From positions 186,001 through 250,000 of the forward strand of contig NC_018216.1 of NCBI RefSeq assembly GCF_000219625.1: a DNA stretch of 64,000 nt. Reading direction: 5' to 3'. Both the position numbers and the translations under genes were made by a program. The notes below the pieces were generated by a model. It did not search any database. It was given only the letters and a program-made list of their open reading frames with translations, and was not told the DNA's origin. Positions 32,559 to 42,232 of the stretch are shown one piece after another (position 1 is the stretch's first letter; the number at the start of each line of letters is the position of its first letter). The stretch is from Zymoseptoria tritici IPO323. Lineage: Eukaryota; Ascomycota; Dothideomycetes; Mycosphaerellales; Mycosphaerellaceae.

Positions 32559-32694
32559 TGCCCACTGCCCGAATCGAACGAGCGATCTTGTCATGACATT
32601 TGTATAGTACGCTGAGAAGTCGTTAGTACGTGCGATGATAGAAGAGTTGCGGGATAGCTTACAGTGACACGCATTACCACTGTGCCAAGCGGGC
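32559..32694 (-). tRNA. tRNA-Tyr (anticodon GUA) with a 64-nt intron
   Basis: The minus strand folds as a cloverleaf. The acceptor stem pairs GCCCGCT (5' end at 32694) with AGTGGGC, plus discriminator A at 32559. The D arm has box A TGGCACAGTGG. The anticodon stem pairs TGTCA with TGACA, and the loop CTGTAA carries GTA after U33. The variable loop is AGATC. The T arm is GCTCG/CGGGC with loop TTCGATT (box B). The intron follows position 37, where nuclear tRNA introns sit. A TTTTT Pol III terminator lies four bases downstream (32551-32555). Tyrosine tRNAs of eukaryotes nearly always carry an intron. One oddity is the first base pair, G1:C72, where C1:G72 is the usual eukaryotic tyrosine identity pair. 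Confidence 0.8.
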
Positions 32695-34270
32695 GCTTGT
32701 GATTGGTTGAGAGTGGCAAAGATGGAATCTGCAGCGTATATAACGCCTACGATTTGAGACCAAGATCAAGAGAACGAGTTTCCAGGCCTCCCCTGTCTCG
32801 TTCGGCCTCGACACAACTATAAGCAGGACAGTCTAGAATTGACCGACGAACACGAGCCCGTGCAGAGTCTGTCCAGAGCCATGCTACGTTTCTCTTCGCA
32901 TAGCTGCAGATGTTCATGGACTTCGCCGCTTTCAATGCCTTGCTCACCGGGCTTTCACATGCACAAGCCCGCTAAACTCGGCAACGCTGCCGAAGGAGAC
33001 CATAGCAATATTGGTATGTCTCAATCGGTCGCGTCAGCTGAATTTTCAGCATGCCCATTAGCTGAGTTGTCTACAAAATATTTGGAAACGCTGAACATCG
33101 GGATGTGACCAAAGCGCCAAGGCGCTAGTGAGGCTGAGTGAATACGTCCCATCATTGGTCAAACTGGAAGGTGCGCTAACTGGGGTCTCCCAAACAATGC
33201 CGCCGGTCCTCTTTTATTTCAGCACGCCGACCTCGCCTCGATCACTCAAGACCTTGCTGTGAGAATCATCGACCAGGCGCAAACCCCGCCACGGACGACG
33301 GACGTGATGACCACAATCGATCCCGAGCGTGCCTCGGATTTCCCGGCTCGCTATTGCCCGGAGCGAACAGATGTGTCGACACCCACCGCGCGAGTGGTTC
33401 CAAATTTCAAGTCAAAGGAGTTTCCGTGCTACGAATCTCCAAGCCTATTCAAGGGGGTTTTCGGCGCCGACATTTCCAACCATTCTGTTTCACAGCTCCA
33501 ATACCGTCACATCGACTTCTAGTCTCGACTCATCCAGCGACAATTCTCTTTTAACATTTGGTGCCCACCCCGATGCTATTATGGCAAAATCCATTCGGCG
33601 GTCTAGCCAGATGAGTCTGTCTATTCAGGACATTGCAGATTGTAGTGCGTCTCTCGATGCTCTCACTTCGGTCAGACGATTCTGGATGCCCTGCCTTCAT
33701 TTACCTCGAAATGAAGCTTGACCACTGGCTTGCTTTTCCGGCCTGGCCTTGACTCAAGCATGCAAGACCTCAGCGCAGGTGCGCGCTTGCATATGGGCGG
33801 ACCGTCGTCGAGGTTGACGAGTAGTGGCTCAATGCCCAGCGCGGACAGCTTTGGCGGCCGTGCGGGTAATTTACCTGCACATTCCGAGCACTGTACAGAT
33901 AGACCATTGGAATACAGTCAACAGCCGCACAGGTGAGTCATTCTGGGCGCTCTATCAGCTGTACAGGTAAGTCACTCGCCATCTGATACATCATGGTTTC
34001 CTCATTCCGTCAAAAAGCGACGAGGCAAGGGATGAAAGGAGAAGATCTGGTAGCCTAGATGTGCTGCGGTTTTACTTACCGCTCTGACTCCACGTCCCCT
34101 GAGACCGAACCGCTGGAAACAACGCTCTGTGCACTGTCACAAAATATGCTCATTCTTGAGCCTGCCCCGCCAGTCGTGATCCCCGCCACTCTCTGGAACC
34201 CAAAAATCAAGCCCGACACACCAGACCTCATCATTGTAAATGCTCGTTCGAAATTCGTCGGATAAAAATT
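32695..34270. other. Gene-poor stretch (about 1.6 kb)
   Basis: Short frames only. None shows a family motif. No long repeat was seen. Confidence 0.5.
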
Positions 34271-34882
34271 ACATTATCGCCGGAGCTGAGAAACATCATC
34301 TACGAATTCTACGTGGACAAACCTGGGCCATTACCGTATGGCTTCGAGAGCGACAACTGCATCGCCCGACCAGAGCCTGCTTTGCTCCGAGCGTCCAGAT
34401 CGATCAGTGCCGAAGTCACGCCCATGTGGTATGCGGCGCAAAAAGTGTACATCAGCTGCGATACCCAATACAACACCGTCGAACGCTCCATGCGCAGAGT
34501 CCGCCGGCTCACTCTACTGATCGGGCCGTCGCCGTTCCTCTCCTTCGGAATCAAGTTCATATCTTACAAATGGTGGAGGATCGAGAAACTCATCGATCTG
34601 CTGGAGGCGATGCGCACAAGCGGTTTCGAGCCCTGCAATGGCTTTGTCCCCGGTGACGGTGTCCCTGCCGATGAGAAGGCCCGCAGTATTGTAAGTGGCT
34701 GCAGCATCGTGAAGATTCCATCGACCGGTGGCAAGAAATTTCGTGAGCCAGTAGGGAGAGCGATAGCGTTGGGCCGGCGTGCGAGGGATGAAGGGTGGTC
34801 GCAGGCAAAACTTGCTGGACATTTTGCGGAGCTCGTTGCCTTCTCCCAGTCGAGGAAACGGAAATGGCCAGCTCATCTTTGA
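34271..34882 (+). CDS. Fungal F-box-like/'LPxELRNxIY' protein, 5' end unresolved
   Basis: The plus frame starts its recognisable part at 34271 with TLSPELRNIIYEFYVD, followed by ALLRASRSISAEVTPMWYA. This is the opening pattern of the large family of F-box-like proteins in Dothideomycetes (LPxELRNxIY, then LLxxSRxIxxEaxpi(L/W)Y). About 200 residues follow, ending at the TGA at 34880-34882. No in-frame ATG lies upstream before a stop, so a 5' exon is missing or the gene is decayed. A donor at 34234 (GTAAATG) after a Pro-rich frame is one possible link, but the matching acceptor is poor. Function unknown; such proteins are numerous and fast-evolving. Confidence 0.5.
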   Translation, partial: TLSPELRNIIYEFYVDKPGPLPYGFESDNCIARPEPALLRASRSISAEVTPMWYAAQKVYISCDTQYNTVERSMRRVRRLTLLIGPSPFLSFGIKFISYKWWRIEKLIDLLEAMRTSGFEPCNGFVPGDGVPADEKARSIVSGCSIVKIPSTGGKKFREPVGRAIALGRRARDEGWSQAKLAGHFAELVAFSQSRKRKWPAHL

Positions 34883-35542
34883 CGGAGAAGCGAAAGATGT
34901 ATGCGCTGTGACGTCTCTGTCGAACAGGCAGTTTAGTTGCCTTGCTGCCATGGGCCATCGCATGCCATTTCATTGCAGTCGAAAGCATTGTGTATCTTAG
35001 CTTAGCATACTGTTGCTCTTTGTCTTCTGGCAAATTTCCGTGCTTCTCATTGGCTCGTTTACGAACCGCGCTAGCTGATGTTCTCTGAACCACCACCCCT
35101 CTGGTTCCAAATCCTGTTCGATTCGGGCAGTGGGCAACCTTCCCAGACCAAACTCCAATCTTTACGAATTTTCTCAATGTCCACGAAACTTCCGTTCTTT
35201 TCACACCTGTCTGTAAATGTGCGGAACGTCAGTTGATGACTCCAGCATCCTTGCCGCCAACCACGACCACCGCCGCCAATGCTCTCGTTTCGTGTCGTGA
35301 GAGGGGTACATCGAACGGGACTGGTACTGAATTTAATGGTAAGTAAGAGCATACGTACGCACCTACGTCATGAGCGATTTCTACCATCACAGCGCCTCGA
35401 GTGACCTGAAGCTGATGAACGGCCTGGAGTCCGTTCATCCGCTCCGTTCTCCGTCTTGCCTCACTTTCATTCACTTCACAGTCACTCAAATGCCTTGGCA
35501 GAAGCTTGAACTCCCCTCGGATACGAGAAGCCACTAGCCGCG
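34883..35542. other. Intergenic, about 660 bp, with a 21-nt copy of the tRNA 3' end
   Basis: No gene recognised. Positions 35116-35136 (plus) repeat exactly the last 21 nt of the tRNA-Tyr gene. The bases upstream do not form the rest of a tRNA. Confidence 0.6.
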
Positions 35543-37499
35543 ATGGTAGGCAACAAGGATTCGGGGAGCCATGATCGCAACAAGATCGAACAGCTCTGTC
35601 GGTCCGATATCTCCGTCAGCGCAAAGTACGCTGAGGATCCGAAGAAGTCGCCATCCGAAATCGCCGAGGAACTGTTTGGCTCACACGCAAGTCATTTCAT
35701 TGAACACGGAACGACGTGCGCCAAACTGACAGCTCGGCCAGCACCTCAAAACCATCATCACCAAGCCGCCAAAGGACGATGGAACAGCAAAACAACCAGA
35801 TCTAGACTGGGCAAGATCTTGCGGTAAATTCGCAGGCACAAACCCGAGTGACTTGTTCCTACATGCTTTCCACGACTCGCTACGATGCATCAACGACGAT
35901 CCAGTTGCCAATTGCGTGTCACCATCGATGTGTGGGACCACTGGATACGTGCCTTTAACCATCATTGCGCCGCTCAATGATCAGCTTCGGCACATGTCGA
36001 ATCTGATCGTCCGAGCGAAGAAAGAAGTACTGCTTGCTACCAATTTCTGGAAGTCCTCTGGTGCCAGCCACTTCATCAACGATGCTATGATTGATCTATC
36101 CCGGAAGGCCGGTGCGAGAGGCGAGAGGATCGTCTTCAAGTTGATGTTTGACCGTGGAGCGGTGATGCAGGTATTCAACAATCATCAGAACGTTTCGGCG
36201 GGCGGATGGCAGGCTACTGGTGTTGGCCTCCCAGCGCCAGAAGATATACCTAATATCGACCTGGCAATCGTGAACTTTCATAAGCCGCCACTCGGGACTT
36301 TTCACAGCAAGTTCATGATCGTAGACCGCCAGATTGCGACATGCTCTAGTCATAACATCCAAGACAACGACAATTTGGAGATGCTATCCCATCTCGAAGG
36401 TCCAATCGTGGACAGCTTCTGGGAGACATTCCTCATCTCGTGGCATAACAACCTCGAACCACCCCTGCCCTGCCGAACGACTCTCGCAGCTAGCGATCCG
36501 CCACCGACCCTGCAAGAACCGTCTTTCACAGGACTCTTCGAATCGGATGGCGAATTCCGACTCCCAGAGCAGCCAATCTCAGAAACGCTTCCTGAGCATA
36601 TGTCCGGCGGACCACACTACGACGATACTGTTGCAGGCGAGATCAGCCGCATGCGATGTACGCTCACGCCGGAAGATGCCTCACTTCCTTATGTCAACAT
36701 CATCGCCAAACACCTCAATGCTCCGCTCAAGATCAACGTCCAAGCCACCGCGCCAGATCGATCCGACAAGCTCAACTTCTTCCCTTTTATTCCACTACAG
36801 AACAAGGAGCCTGTTCCCATGGCTATGGTTTCTCGCAAGCCATACGCAAATATCAACAACGAAAGCGTGTTCGTTCCACAAAACGAAGCCTGGCTCAGCT
36901 TGATCCGTAACGCAAAGCACGATGTCTTTATTCAGACTCCAGACCTCAACGCCAAGCCTCTTCTGCCGGCCATTGTCGCAGCCTGCAAACGTGGCATACA
37001 AGTCACCTACTACGTTTGTCTTGGCTACAATGACGGTGGCGAGCTTCTTCCCGGCCAAGGCGGCACGAATGAGATGGCAGCACACTATCTCTATTCTCAA
37101 CTACAACCCGAAGAACGTTCGTTCCTTAAAGTCCACTACTACGTCGCCGCAGACCAAGACCACCCCATCCACAACAACTTCAAACAGAGAAGTTGCCACA
37201 TCAAACTCATGATCGTGGACTCTGCCGTTGCGATTCAAGGGTCCGGAAACCAGGACACGCAGTCTTGGTTCCATTCTCAAGAGGTCAACGTCATGATTGA
37301 TTCGAAAGACGTGTGTAGAGCTTGGAGGGAGGGCATCGAGAGGAATCAGAATACAGCAACGTATGGACTGGCGAAAGAGGACGGGTGTTGGTATGATTCT
37401 CAGGGCAAGCTGGCTGAGGGGAGCTTAGGTACTAATGCTGGGCACTTCTCTTGGGCGAAGGGAATGATTGGGACCTTGAAAAAAGCTCAGGGGCAGTGA
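35543..37499 (+). CDS. Phospholipase D-like protein with two HxK motifs, two exons, GC-AG intron
   Basis: Exons 35543-35686 and 35733-37499 give 636 residues. The 46-nt intron starts GCAAGT and ends CTGACAG, a GC-AG type. It restores the frame in phase 0, and no usable GT donor does so. The two PLD half-sites are FHSKFMIVD (His239, Lys241) and CHIKLMIVD (His537, Lys539), the second followed by GSGNQDTQSW. A conserved block before the first site reads NLIVRAKKEVLLATNFW. PLD-superfamily enzymes form a phospho-histidine intermediate; substrates include phospholipids or cardiolipin. There is no signal peptide and there are no PX/PH domains, so this is the compact fungal type, not Spo14. The substrate is unknown. 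Confidence 0.85.
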
Positions 37500-37783
37500 G
37501 ACTTGTCTACATGGAATAGATTCATGCTCCCTCCCGCTCGAATCGCACAGTCCAAGCCACCGGGGTGTACCGGGTAGATCGGTGTTCAAGCGGTGCCACG
37601 GAGATGCTTTTCGACAGGGCCTTGTAGACTGTTCCGATACGGTGGCCAATGCCCAACTTCCCCAGCTTCCCGATCAAAGCCCGCCGCATGGGTTTCACTC
37701 GATTGGCTTGGACTGTACAGGTTGGACAGCAGAACGGAGGTTTGGCATTCGACTAAACGATATTCACGCCGTCAATGCACATC

Positions 37784-38575
37784 TCAACCCCCATCGTCAC
37801 TGGAAGCCGGTGTTATGCAACGACTGTTCCCATACACCACGCTTGTACCAACACTTCTCGGGGGATGTTTCGTCTTGCGGACTCCCACTCCGGTCTCGAT
37901 GACGAGCGGAGTCAGTCCCAGCGTAGGCGAATCGAGCCTGCCTTCTCGCAGCTGCAACCTGCCCATCTTGAGGCATAACGGAGGAGTCGCCTGTTCCTGT
38001 CTTCCTTTCCCTTTCCGATCTCTTGCTCCATCCTGACTTGAGCGGTCGAATAGGGCTGTTGTGAAGGCATGCATACTCTTCTGATAGCTGCGCAAGTTGG
38101 TCGTTGTCAGTTGGTGTTGGCGCTGCTGTCGGTGCATTTGCTGCTTGTAGGAATTGATGCTACTCTGCACGGCGCTCGATCCTGCGGCTTCACCATCTGG
38201 TGCTGTGTCATCTGATGTCCTTTGGCTGATGGTAGGCACGCTCGAGGATCTGTGCGGACTCGTTTGGTGGCATGCAGCATTTGAATTCTGGGGCTGCGTA
38301 TTATCCTCTTCTGGAAGCCCATCACTGCCTGAACTGAACGAGCTGGCATCGTCCCCAAGGTCTGGTGAGGACATGCGGTAGACTGGAATGTCCTGGATAC
38401 GCATATTCGCAAAAGGCTTGTGCTGCTCCCGACTCTGGATGCCGGGCATCTTGGTAACTTGGTTGTTACATGCCGAAACCAAAGTGGTGGGCCGCATCAT
38501 GAACCTCCCCCGTGGAACAGACCAGCAAACTATGACGAGCCTGACGATTACCGGGGCACTAAGACAAAGCCGCAA
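37784..38575 (-). CDS. Unknown Ser/Gln-rich protein
   Basis: A 263-residue open frame. The part from residue 57 on (MRIQDIPVYRMSSPDLGDD) has a biased but protein-like composition: Ser/Asp-rich, then Gln/His-rich (QQMHRQQRQHQ), then a C-terminal patch ending SRCITPASSDDGG. The first 40 residues look less natural, so the true start may be the ATG at residue 43 or 57. No domain recognised. It could be a small regulatory or kinase-substrate-type protein; this is not supported by motifs. The plus-strand frames over the same region lack such regularity. Confidence 0.45.
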   Translation of the reverse strand: MRLCLSAPVIVRLVIVCWSVPRGRFMMRPTTLVSACNNQVTKMPGIQSREQHKPFANMRIQDIPVYRMSSPDLGDDASSFSSGSDGLPEEDNTQPQNSNAACHQTSPHRSSSVPTISQRTSDDTAPDGEAAGSSAVQSSINSYKQQMHRQQRQHQLTTTNLRSYQKSMHAFTTALFDRSSQDGARDRKGKGRQEQATPPLCLKMGRLQLREGRLDSPTLGLTPLVIETGVGVRKTKHPPRSVGTSVVYGNSRCITPASSDDGG

Positions 38576-38920
38576 ACGAACGACATGAGAACAAAGAGAT
38601 GGCGAGTGGCGGCCATGCGGGAGTTGGCAACTTTTCCCAGCCGCATTCCAGCTGTTTGCGGTGAAACCCCTTGCTTCGACCGCCGCTTTCGTCTATACCT
38701 TCACGATTGCCTCTTCCATGATGAAGATCAGCCTAGCAACTTCTCTGCTTTCAGCAGATCCAGCGTTACAGCGAAGTAATGACTGTGTACAGAACCGCCA
38801 GCGCTGTCATCGATAGGTATAGGTTATGGCATCTCGTTACTATTGTTCATCCACTTCTTCAAAGTCCAATGATTCCGTCTACAAAACCTTCCATCACTCA
38901 CCACCATCCCACCGCCCAAC
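38576..38920. other. Divergent promoter region, about 345 bp
   Basis: It lies between the Ser/Gln-rich protein gene and the CFEM gene. Nothing specific recognised. Confidence 0.5.
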
Positions 38921-39715
38921 ATGCAATTCTTCAACCCATTCACTTTCGCAGCGACCACCATCCTGCCCTTGATCGCCGCCCAGCAGATGAACATTCCCTC
39001 CTGCGCATCCAGCCCTCTACTCTCCGTCATCACCGACTTTGGCTGCCAGATCGAGCCTCGAGACTGCTACTGCACCAAGCCCGAGGTCGTTCAATCGATT
39101 GCCTCTGCAGTCGTACCAGCGTGCTCGGGTGCTATCGATCAAGCGGGCATCTCGTCTGTCGTCAGCTCGTTCTGCGCCATCACAGCTACAGCTGAGGAGT
39201 CGACTATCGATACAACCATCTCGAAGAGGACGATTACGAGGGAGCTCACGACGACTGTTGACGGTGGACCGATCGCTCCTCCTGGAATCACGGACGCTGC
39301 GACACTTCCTGAGAGCGAGCCTGCCGAGGAAACAGCTCCCACGGGCGACCTCTCTTCCGCCGACATTCCTTCACCCACCGCCGCTGCGCCCATCACGGAC
39401 GATAGCTCTCCCGAGGACGGCGCCGCACCCACAGACTCTCCACCTTCGCCAACTGATGGACCGTCCAACACTGACGAAGCTGCGATCCCTTTCACCACCG
39501 CAGCTCCTGAGGCAGAGATTAGCACGGCGGACGTCCCGACAGCCGAGGAGCAACCTGCTTTGACAACAGCTTCCAACCCGAACAATCTTACTGCGCCCTC
39601 TGCCGGCGACAATCCTCCGCCAGCTGCATTCACCGGCGCAGGGAATCTGCGCAATAACGTTGCGGCGCTGGTCTTAGCGCTTGCAGGTATGGGCTGGGTG
39701 TTTGCGGAGTTGTGA
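38921..39715 (+). CDS. CFEM-domain GPI-anchored cell-surface protein
   Basis: 264 residues in one exon. A signal peptide (MQFFNPFTFAATTILPLIAA) is followed by a CFEM-like domain (NIPSCASSPLLSV...DFGCQIEPRDCYCTKPEV...VPACSG...VSSFC). A long Ser/Thr/Pro/Ala-rich stalk follows, suited to O-mannosylation. The C-terminal hydrophobic tail NNVAALVLALAGMGWVFAEL looks like a GPI-attachment signal. Only six cysteines are present where the domain usually has eight, so a disulfide pair is missing. CFEM GPI proteins sit in the cell wall or plasma membrane; in Candida some capture haem, in plant pathogens some affect infection. The role here is unknown. Confidence 0.88.
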   Translation: MQFFNPFTFAATTILPLIAAQQMNIPSCASSPLLSVITDFGCQIEPRDCYCTKPEVVQSIASAVVPACSGAIDQAGISSVVSSFCAITATAEESTIDTTISKRTITRELTTTVDGGPIAPPGITDAATLPESEPAEETAPTGDLSSADIPSPTAAAPITDDSSPEDGAAPTDSPPSPTDGPSNTDEAAIPFTTAAPEAEISTADVPTAEEQPALTTASNPNNLTAPSAGDNPPPAAFTGAGNLRNNVAALVLALAGMGWVFAEL

Positions 39716-39856
39716 GGCAAGGATGAAAAGTTTTGGCCATCAGGAGCAGCCGGGGACGATGGCAGATTGATCGCGGACTTTGGTAGAGGAATAATGTCTA
39801 ATCGTTAGCCATAATCAGTAATGTTTGAATGCTCCAGTCGCTTTAATCTGTTCTTC

Positions 39857-40192
39857 TCAATTGTATGCGTCAAAAGTTGATTCACTACACATGCCAGTGC
39901 CTTGAATTCTTGAGTAGCTTTGACGAGCGCGTGCTGAAGGTGAATATGTTCTCGCTTCCCGGATGACAGTCGTGGTTGACCAAACCTCGTAGTACGTAAT
40001 TGCCGCAGCTCTTGAAGCCAGCGATGACGAAAAAGAGAGCATTCGTGCATCCTCTGCAGCAAGCTGGACAATACGAGAAAAAGTATCTGTTCGGTCAGAA
40101 TAGAACATTTTCGACAATGGCAAACAAAATTTCCACTCACCTTGAACGTAGCAATCCTTTTCGTCGTGACCTTTATCTTCTCCTTGTTCCAT
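39857..40192 (-). CDS. Possible small two-exon gene (82 residues)
   Basis: The ATG at 40192 starts a short exon, 40141-40192 (MEQGEDKGHDEKDCYVQ). It is followed by an excellent intron: donor GTGAGT at 40140, a CTGAC branch, and acceptor CTGCAG ending at 40054. Splicing gives an 82-residue frame ending at 39857. An alternative acceptor ten bases earlier gives a different, Cys-containing frame. All three frames of the second exon are open, so the protein is uncertain. The start lies only 51 bp from the divergent plus-strand ATG at 40244. Confidence 0.35.
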   Translation of the reverse strand: MEQGEDKGHDEKDCYVQGEWKFCLPLSKMFYSDRTDTFSRIVQLAAEDARMLSFSSSLASRAAAITYYEVWSTTTVIREARTYSPSARARQSYSRIQGTGMCSESTFDAYN

Positions 40193-40243
40193 ACCTCAAC
40201 CCAATACTATAACCACCAAAGCAATCCCGACAACTCCACCACT

Positions 40244-40882
40244 ATGGCCACCCACATACCTCGCCGCAACGTCACAACCGGCACCATCCCCGAACTCATC
40301 TCCCTCTCCTATGCCCATCCCAAACTCAAGACCCACAACTCCTACCACGCCAGTGACTTCGCACTCAAGCGTAAGTACCAACTCCACGAAGCCGAAGCAG
40401 CGCGCAGACATTTCCTCGCCGGACGCTGGGAACAGTGCAGAGAATTGTGCTTGGGAATCATATCCGGTAAGGCGACAGACATGGTGATGGCGAGGGCGTG
40501 TATGATGTTGTCGAGGGCGGAGGTGGACGACGAGCCGAGGATGAGGGCGTAAGTACTGGGGTGTGGCTTCCGGGATGTGCCAGGGAATTACTGACAATGC
40601 AGCGAATATGCCGAGCAGGCGGTTGCTGCGTTGGAGAGGGTGGTGAACGGCACAAGTGAGTCCAGATTCCCCGTTGACCAGGCCCGAGTGTTGTTGGATG
40701 AGGCACAGCGGTTGCTGGAGGATGCCGAGCTTGATTCGTACTCCGACGACGAGATGGATACATCAGAAGAAGGACAAAACAGCCAGGCGCAGAGTCGATC
40801 GAACTCTACCACAACGGTGGTTGACGTGGTCCTACCGCCGACTGAGTCGAAGAAGGGTGAGGGAGACGAGATGACACTCTAG
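40244..40882 (+). CDS. Conserved-looking helical protein of unknown function, two exons
   Basis: Exons 40244-40548 and 40603-40882 give 194 residues. The 54-nt intron (GTAAGT...ATGCAG) has a CTGAC branch. The N-terminus reads MATHIPRRNVTTGTIPELIS. A helical middle with TPR-like alternation follows (KYQLHEAEAARRHFLAGRWEQ, MVMARACMMLSRAEVDDEPR, EYAEQAVAALERVV), then an acidic Ser-rich tail. No family recognised with confidence; a single TPR-like unit is possible. Its stop codon overlaps that of the convergent TRAPPC12-like gene within the palindrome CTAG (40879-40882). Confidence 0.7.
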
Positions 40883-42232
40883 AGCTTGAACTCAAAAGTA
40901 GAGCGTTCCCATCCTCCGGAGTCGGATGATGGCGCTTTGGCAGCGCTCTGGTGGACAAGCTGAGTTTTGCGATCAACAGCTCGTTCGGTGCAGAGCTCGT
41001 ATACGGTGCTCAAGTTGAAGAGGAGCGTGGGAAACGTCGGCAAACGTTGGGCAAGATCTTCAAGCATAGTGCGCGCAGAGAGAATTTGGCCAGTGTATAG
41101 TAGCGAGATGGCAGTATTTTGGGCAAGGAGCTCATCGGCGGGATCTTCGCTGGCGAGGGTCTGCCAGGCGTCGAGAGCAGAAGAGAAGTCGCCGGCAGAA
41201 ATTTTCAAGAGTGCTTCGAACGACCGCTTTCTTGTCTGGTCTTGTATTTTGACAGCGTATTCCCGTGCCCCGTTGACATCTCCGACTCGCACTCTCAGCA
41301 ATGCTTTCCGGTAAGCCAACTCATCCTCGTTCATGCCGGAAAGGGTGTCCAGGTGGCGGGTGGCAGTCTCCAGCTCACCCATCTCTACAAGTGTATCGCA
41401 AACTATCAAACCAAGATCCTGCAGCCGAGCACTACAGGTGCTGATAGCTGCGTCGTCTTTGTGGAATCTAGCAGCTCGAAGTTTGCTTCTCACTTCTCCA
41501 GCGAGTGCATACAAGGCCATGATGCCTCGACGTCCTCCGTCGGCTGCACCGATTGACTGCAGGCGGACAAGCAATAGTCTGAGATCCCAGGACACTAGTG
41601 CAATGACATCCTCAGCTCCAGGCGGATTACGTGCAAACAAATCTGTCAGAGGGCCCGCCTCTGCAGCCGCTAGGTCTGGTCGAGAGATGAGGATTAGACA
41701 GGCCAGACGGACATACAGTAGCTGCAAGATGGTCTCGGCTGCATTGGGTGGGCTTTCAAGGAGGTCCTTGACAGCTCTCTCTGCTGCCCGCCGGAAATGT
41801 CCGCCTTTTAGCAGGTCTGGCAGCTCGGTCTCGGGACCGGGTCGATTGTCGGACGCGAGGAAGGGGTTCGGTATGCCATCGGCAGGAATCGCTTGGTAAA
41901 TGCTGCGACTCTGCAAGAATTGTAGACTAATCGGCGGTCTTGGGCTATTGGTAGGTCGAGCTTTGGGTAAGTCGGCAGAGGTACTTGTCTTCATCTCCAC
42001 AGACGGAACGACGGGTGATGTCAGATCCCCTTGTGCTACCGACGGGCTCTGCGAAGTCACAGCAAGAGGACTGGTCTCATGGGTTAGCTTGAATCTGACA
42101 AAACGATGTGATTAATGCTCACTCGTCTGTAGCGTCCTCCAAAGGACCCCTCGTTGCGCGTTGCGGAACAGCGTGAGAGACATTCCGCCCATGGCGCCGT
42201 ACACTGCCCGGCGGCGAGCGAGTCGAATCCAT
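40879..42232 (-). CDS. TRAPPC12-like trafficking protein, apparent 28-nt intron
   Basis: The main frame, 40879-42094, encodes TPR-like helices. It ends with the family signature FPTLLFNLSTVYELCTERA and a GELETATRHLDTL repeat, as in TRAPP complex subunit 12 homologues (ER-Golgi traffic and autophagy in the cytosol). No ATG lies at its 5' end. A 5' exon, 42123-42232 (MDSTRSPPGSVRRHGRNVSH...), joins in the right phase if 42095-42122 is removed. That gap is only 28 nt but has donor GTGAGC, an ATTAAT branch-like site and acceptor TTGTCAG. The joined protein is 441 residues. If the tiny intron is not real, translation could start at an internal Met. The family call is firm; the 5' model is tentative. 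Confidence 0.8.

Noticed and set aside
35086..35140. A second tRNA gene on the plus strand
   Set aside because: Only the 3' 21 nt match. No box A, anticodon stem or pairing T-stem upstream.
37593..38036. Plus-strand frames of up to 147 codons
   Set aside because: They overlap the minus-strand Ser/Gln-rich frame and have no motif. The minus frame is the more natural of the two.
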